A stretch of DNA of 28,144 bases from Clostridia bacterium (GTDB lineage: Bacteria > Bacillota > Clostridia > Christensenellales > Borkfalkiaceae): NCBI GenBank assembly GCA_900769545.1, contig CAAGGZ010000127.1:1-28144 (forward strand), in the 5' to 3' direction. Positions 27,308-28,144 of this stretch are shown one piece after another (the first letter of the stretch is position 1; each line of letters opens with the position of its first letter). Position numbers and translations under genes: made by a program. The notes below the pieces were generated by a model that was not told the DNA's origin, made no database searches, and saw only the letters and a list, made by a program, of their open reading frames with translations.

Positions 27308-28144
27308 TCACTTTTCAAAAAATGCAACGCCGATGGCTCCTGGGCCGATATGCGTGCCAATGGTTGCTCCTAATAAATAGCGAGGGAGACTGTCCGTTTG
27401 CTCTGCCCAAAGGTTGGCACTGTCGGCAATATATTTTTCTAAAATAGTGGAGTCTAACCCCGAATAAATCGTACCAAGAGGCATAGAAAAATCAATGCCG
27501 TTTTTGCTCTGCACCAGTTTATTCAATAAATTATTGCCCTTGCGTGAGCCGATGGCTTTGCCTAACAGCTTCACCTCGCCGTCTATAATCCCCACAACAG
27601 GCTTTAATGCAACCAACTCGCCTGCGAACGCTACCGCGCTGGAAATTCTACCGCCTTTTTTCAAGTATTCCAACGTGCCAAGCAGGGCGATTACGTTGAT
27701 TTTTTTCTTCTTGTCTTCGAGCCCGCTTACAATCTCGCTCACTGAAAGCCCTTGTTGTATCAAGCAGAGCGCATATTCGCAGAGCAAACGCTCCCCAATG
27801 CAAGCGTTTAAGCTGTCGATGACTCGGACTTTTCCTGCAAATTTTTCGGCGGCTTGCAGTGCGCTTGCGTATGTGCCCGACAGTTTCGAGGAGATGGTGA
27901 TAACGATGAGTTCATCGCCGTTTTGCGTGTGTTTTTCAAATGCTTCCTCAAAACGAAAGGGATTGATTTGACTGGTTTTGGGTAAAACGTCGCTCTCGAT
28001 GAGTTTTTCATAAAACTCCGTGGGGGAGAGGTTTACGCCGTCCAAATACTCGGTTTCGCCGATGGTGATTACCATGGGCACCATAATAATGCCTAATTTT
28101 TCTGCTTCTGCCGCCCCAATGTCCGCCGCGGAGTCTATCATCAA
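27308..28144 (-). CDS. DegV family fatty-acid-binding protein, N-terminus cut by the window end
   Basis: A cytoplasmic protein that binds a single fatty acid; homologues (FakB) present fatty acids to the kinase FakA for phospholipid synthesis. Family landmarks are IDSAADI at the N-terminus, SSKLSGTYASALQAAE (fatty-acid contact region), VIDSLNACIGERLL, LEYLKKGGRIS, KPVVGIIDGEV and, at the end, GTHIGPGAIGVAFF. DegV proteins usually start with a few residues before TDS/IDS, and the frame stays open at base 28144, so I treat the first residues as missing rather than accept TTG or ATG there as the start. No fakA is in the window, so the FakB role is only a family-based guess. Confidence 0.92.
   Translation of the reverse strand: MMIDSAADIGAAEAEKLGIIMVPMVITIGETEYLDGVNLSPTEFYEKLIESDVLPKTSQINPFRFEEAFEKHTQNGDELIVITISSKLSGTYASALQAAEKFAGKVRVIDSLNACIGERLLCEYALCLIQQGLSVSEIVSGLEDKKKKINVIALLGTLEYLKKGGRISSAVAFAGELVALKPVVGIIDGEVKLLGKAIGSRKGNNLLNKLVQSKNGIDFSMPLGTIYSGLDSTILEKYIADSANLWAEQTDSLPRYLLGATIGTHIGPGAIGVAFFEK

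Overview
The window looks like one end of a metagenome contig from an uncultured anaerobic member of the Bacillota, class Clostridia, probably a gut-type organism. The grounds are AT-leaning intergenic DNA with TTGACA/TATAAT promoters at 17-bp spacing, an FprA flavodiiron protein with rubredoxin, an indolepyruvate:ferredoxin oxidoreductase operon, a SpoIIE/RsbU-type phosphatase, DegV, and lipoproteins with serine-rich linkers. I cannot place it below class. Bases 1-19 match the 3' end of the Illumina TruSeq read-1 adapter, so real sequence begins at base 20.

Layout. (a) 20-1605: two ABC sugar permeases, the first cut by the contig end. (b) 1710-2891: a surface lipoprotein with a tyrosine-phosphatase domain, behind a consensus promoter overlapped by a 16-bp-arm inverted repeat. 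(c) 3081-4413: fprA and rubredoxin. (d) 4494-5885: a cytoplasmic GH28-like beta-helix enzyme with altered substrate-binding residues. (e) 6084-11982: a 2-oxoacid/acyl-CoA operon (hotdog thioesterase, PaaK ligase 1, iorA, iorB, PaaK ligase 2, double-ACT protein). (f) 12154-12834: a TetR regulator with a palindrome in its own leader, followed by six stem-loops in about 125 bp. (g) 13041-15467: a large repeat lipoprotein whose four repeats show an A-B-A-B pattern. (h) 15561-16418 (minus): uppP. (i) 16646-16858: a cold-shock protein. (j) 16995-20430: an unbroken Lgt-galactokinase reading frame followed by glpK. (k) 20494-21858 (minus): cca. (l) 21998-26866: a lipid kinase, a PAS/SpoIIE phosphatase overlapping an 8-TM protein, and an in-frame mannose-6-phosphate isomerase-ROK kinase fusion. 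(m) 26969-27045: tRNA-Arg(ACG), followed by a duplicated and partly inverted copy of its own 3' region. (n) 27308-28144 (minus): DegV, cut by the window end.

How the genes fit together. The ior operon would convert aromatic 2-oxoacids to acyl-CoA with reduction of ferredoxin, with ligases and a thioesterase setting the CoA/free-acid balance and a double-ACT protein as a possible amino-acid sensor. FprA/rubredoxin handles O2 or NO. The permeases, GH28, galactokinase, glycerol kinase and ManA-ROK point to a fermenter of plant or host sugars. The strongest novelty candidates are the two kinase fusions (Lgt-GalK and ManA-ROK), a divergent promoter pair sharing one self-complementary -35 hexamer, the stem-loop cluster at 12851-12975, and the tRNA-linked repeat at 27013-27239. 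No CRISPR array, insertion sequence, integrase or rRNA was seen. No stretch over 300 bases lacks a gene.
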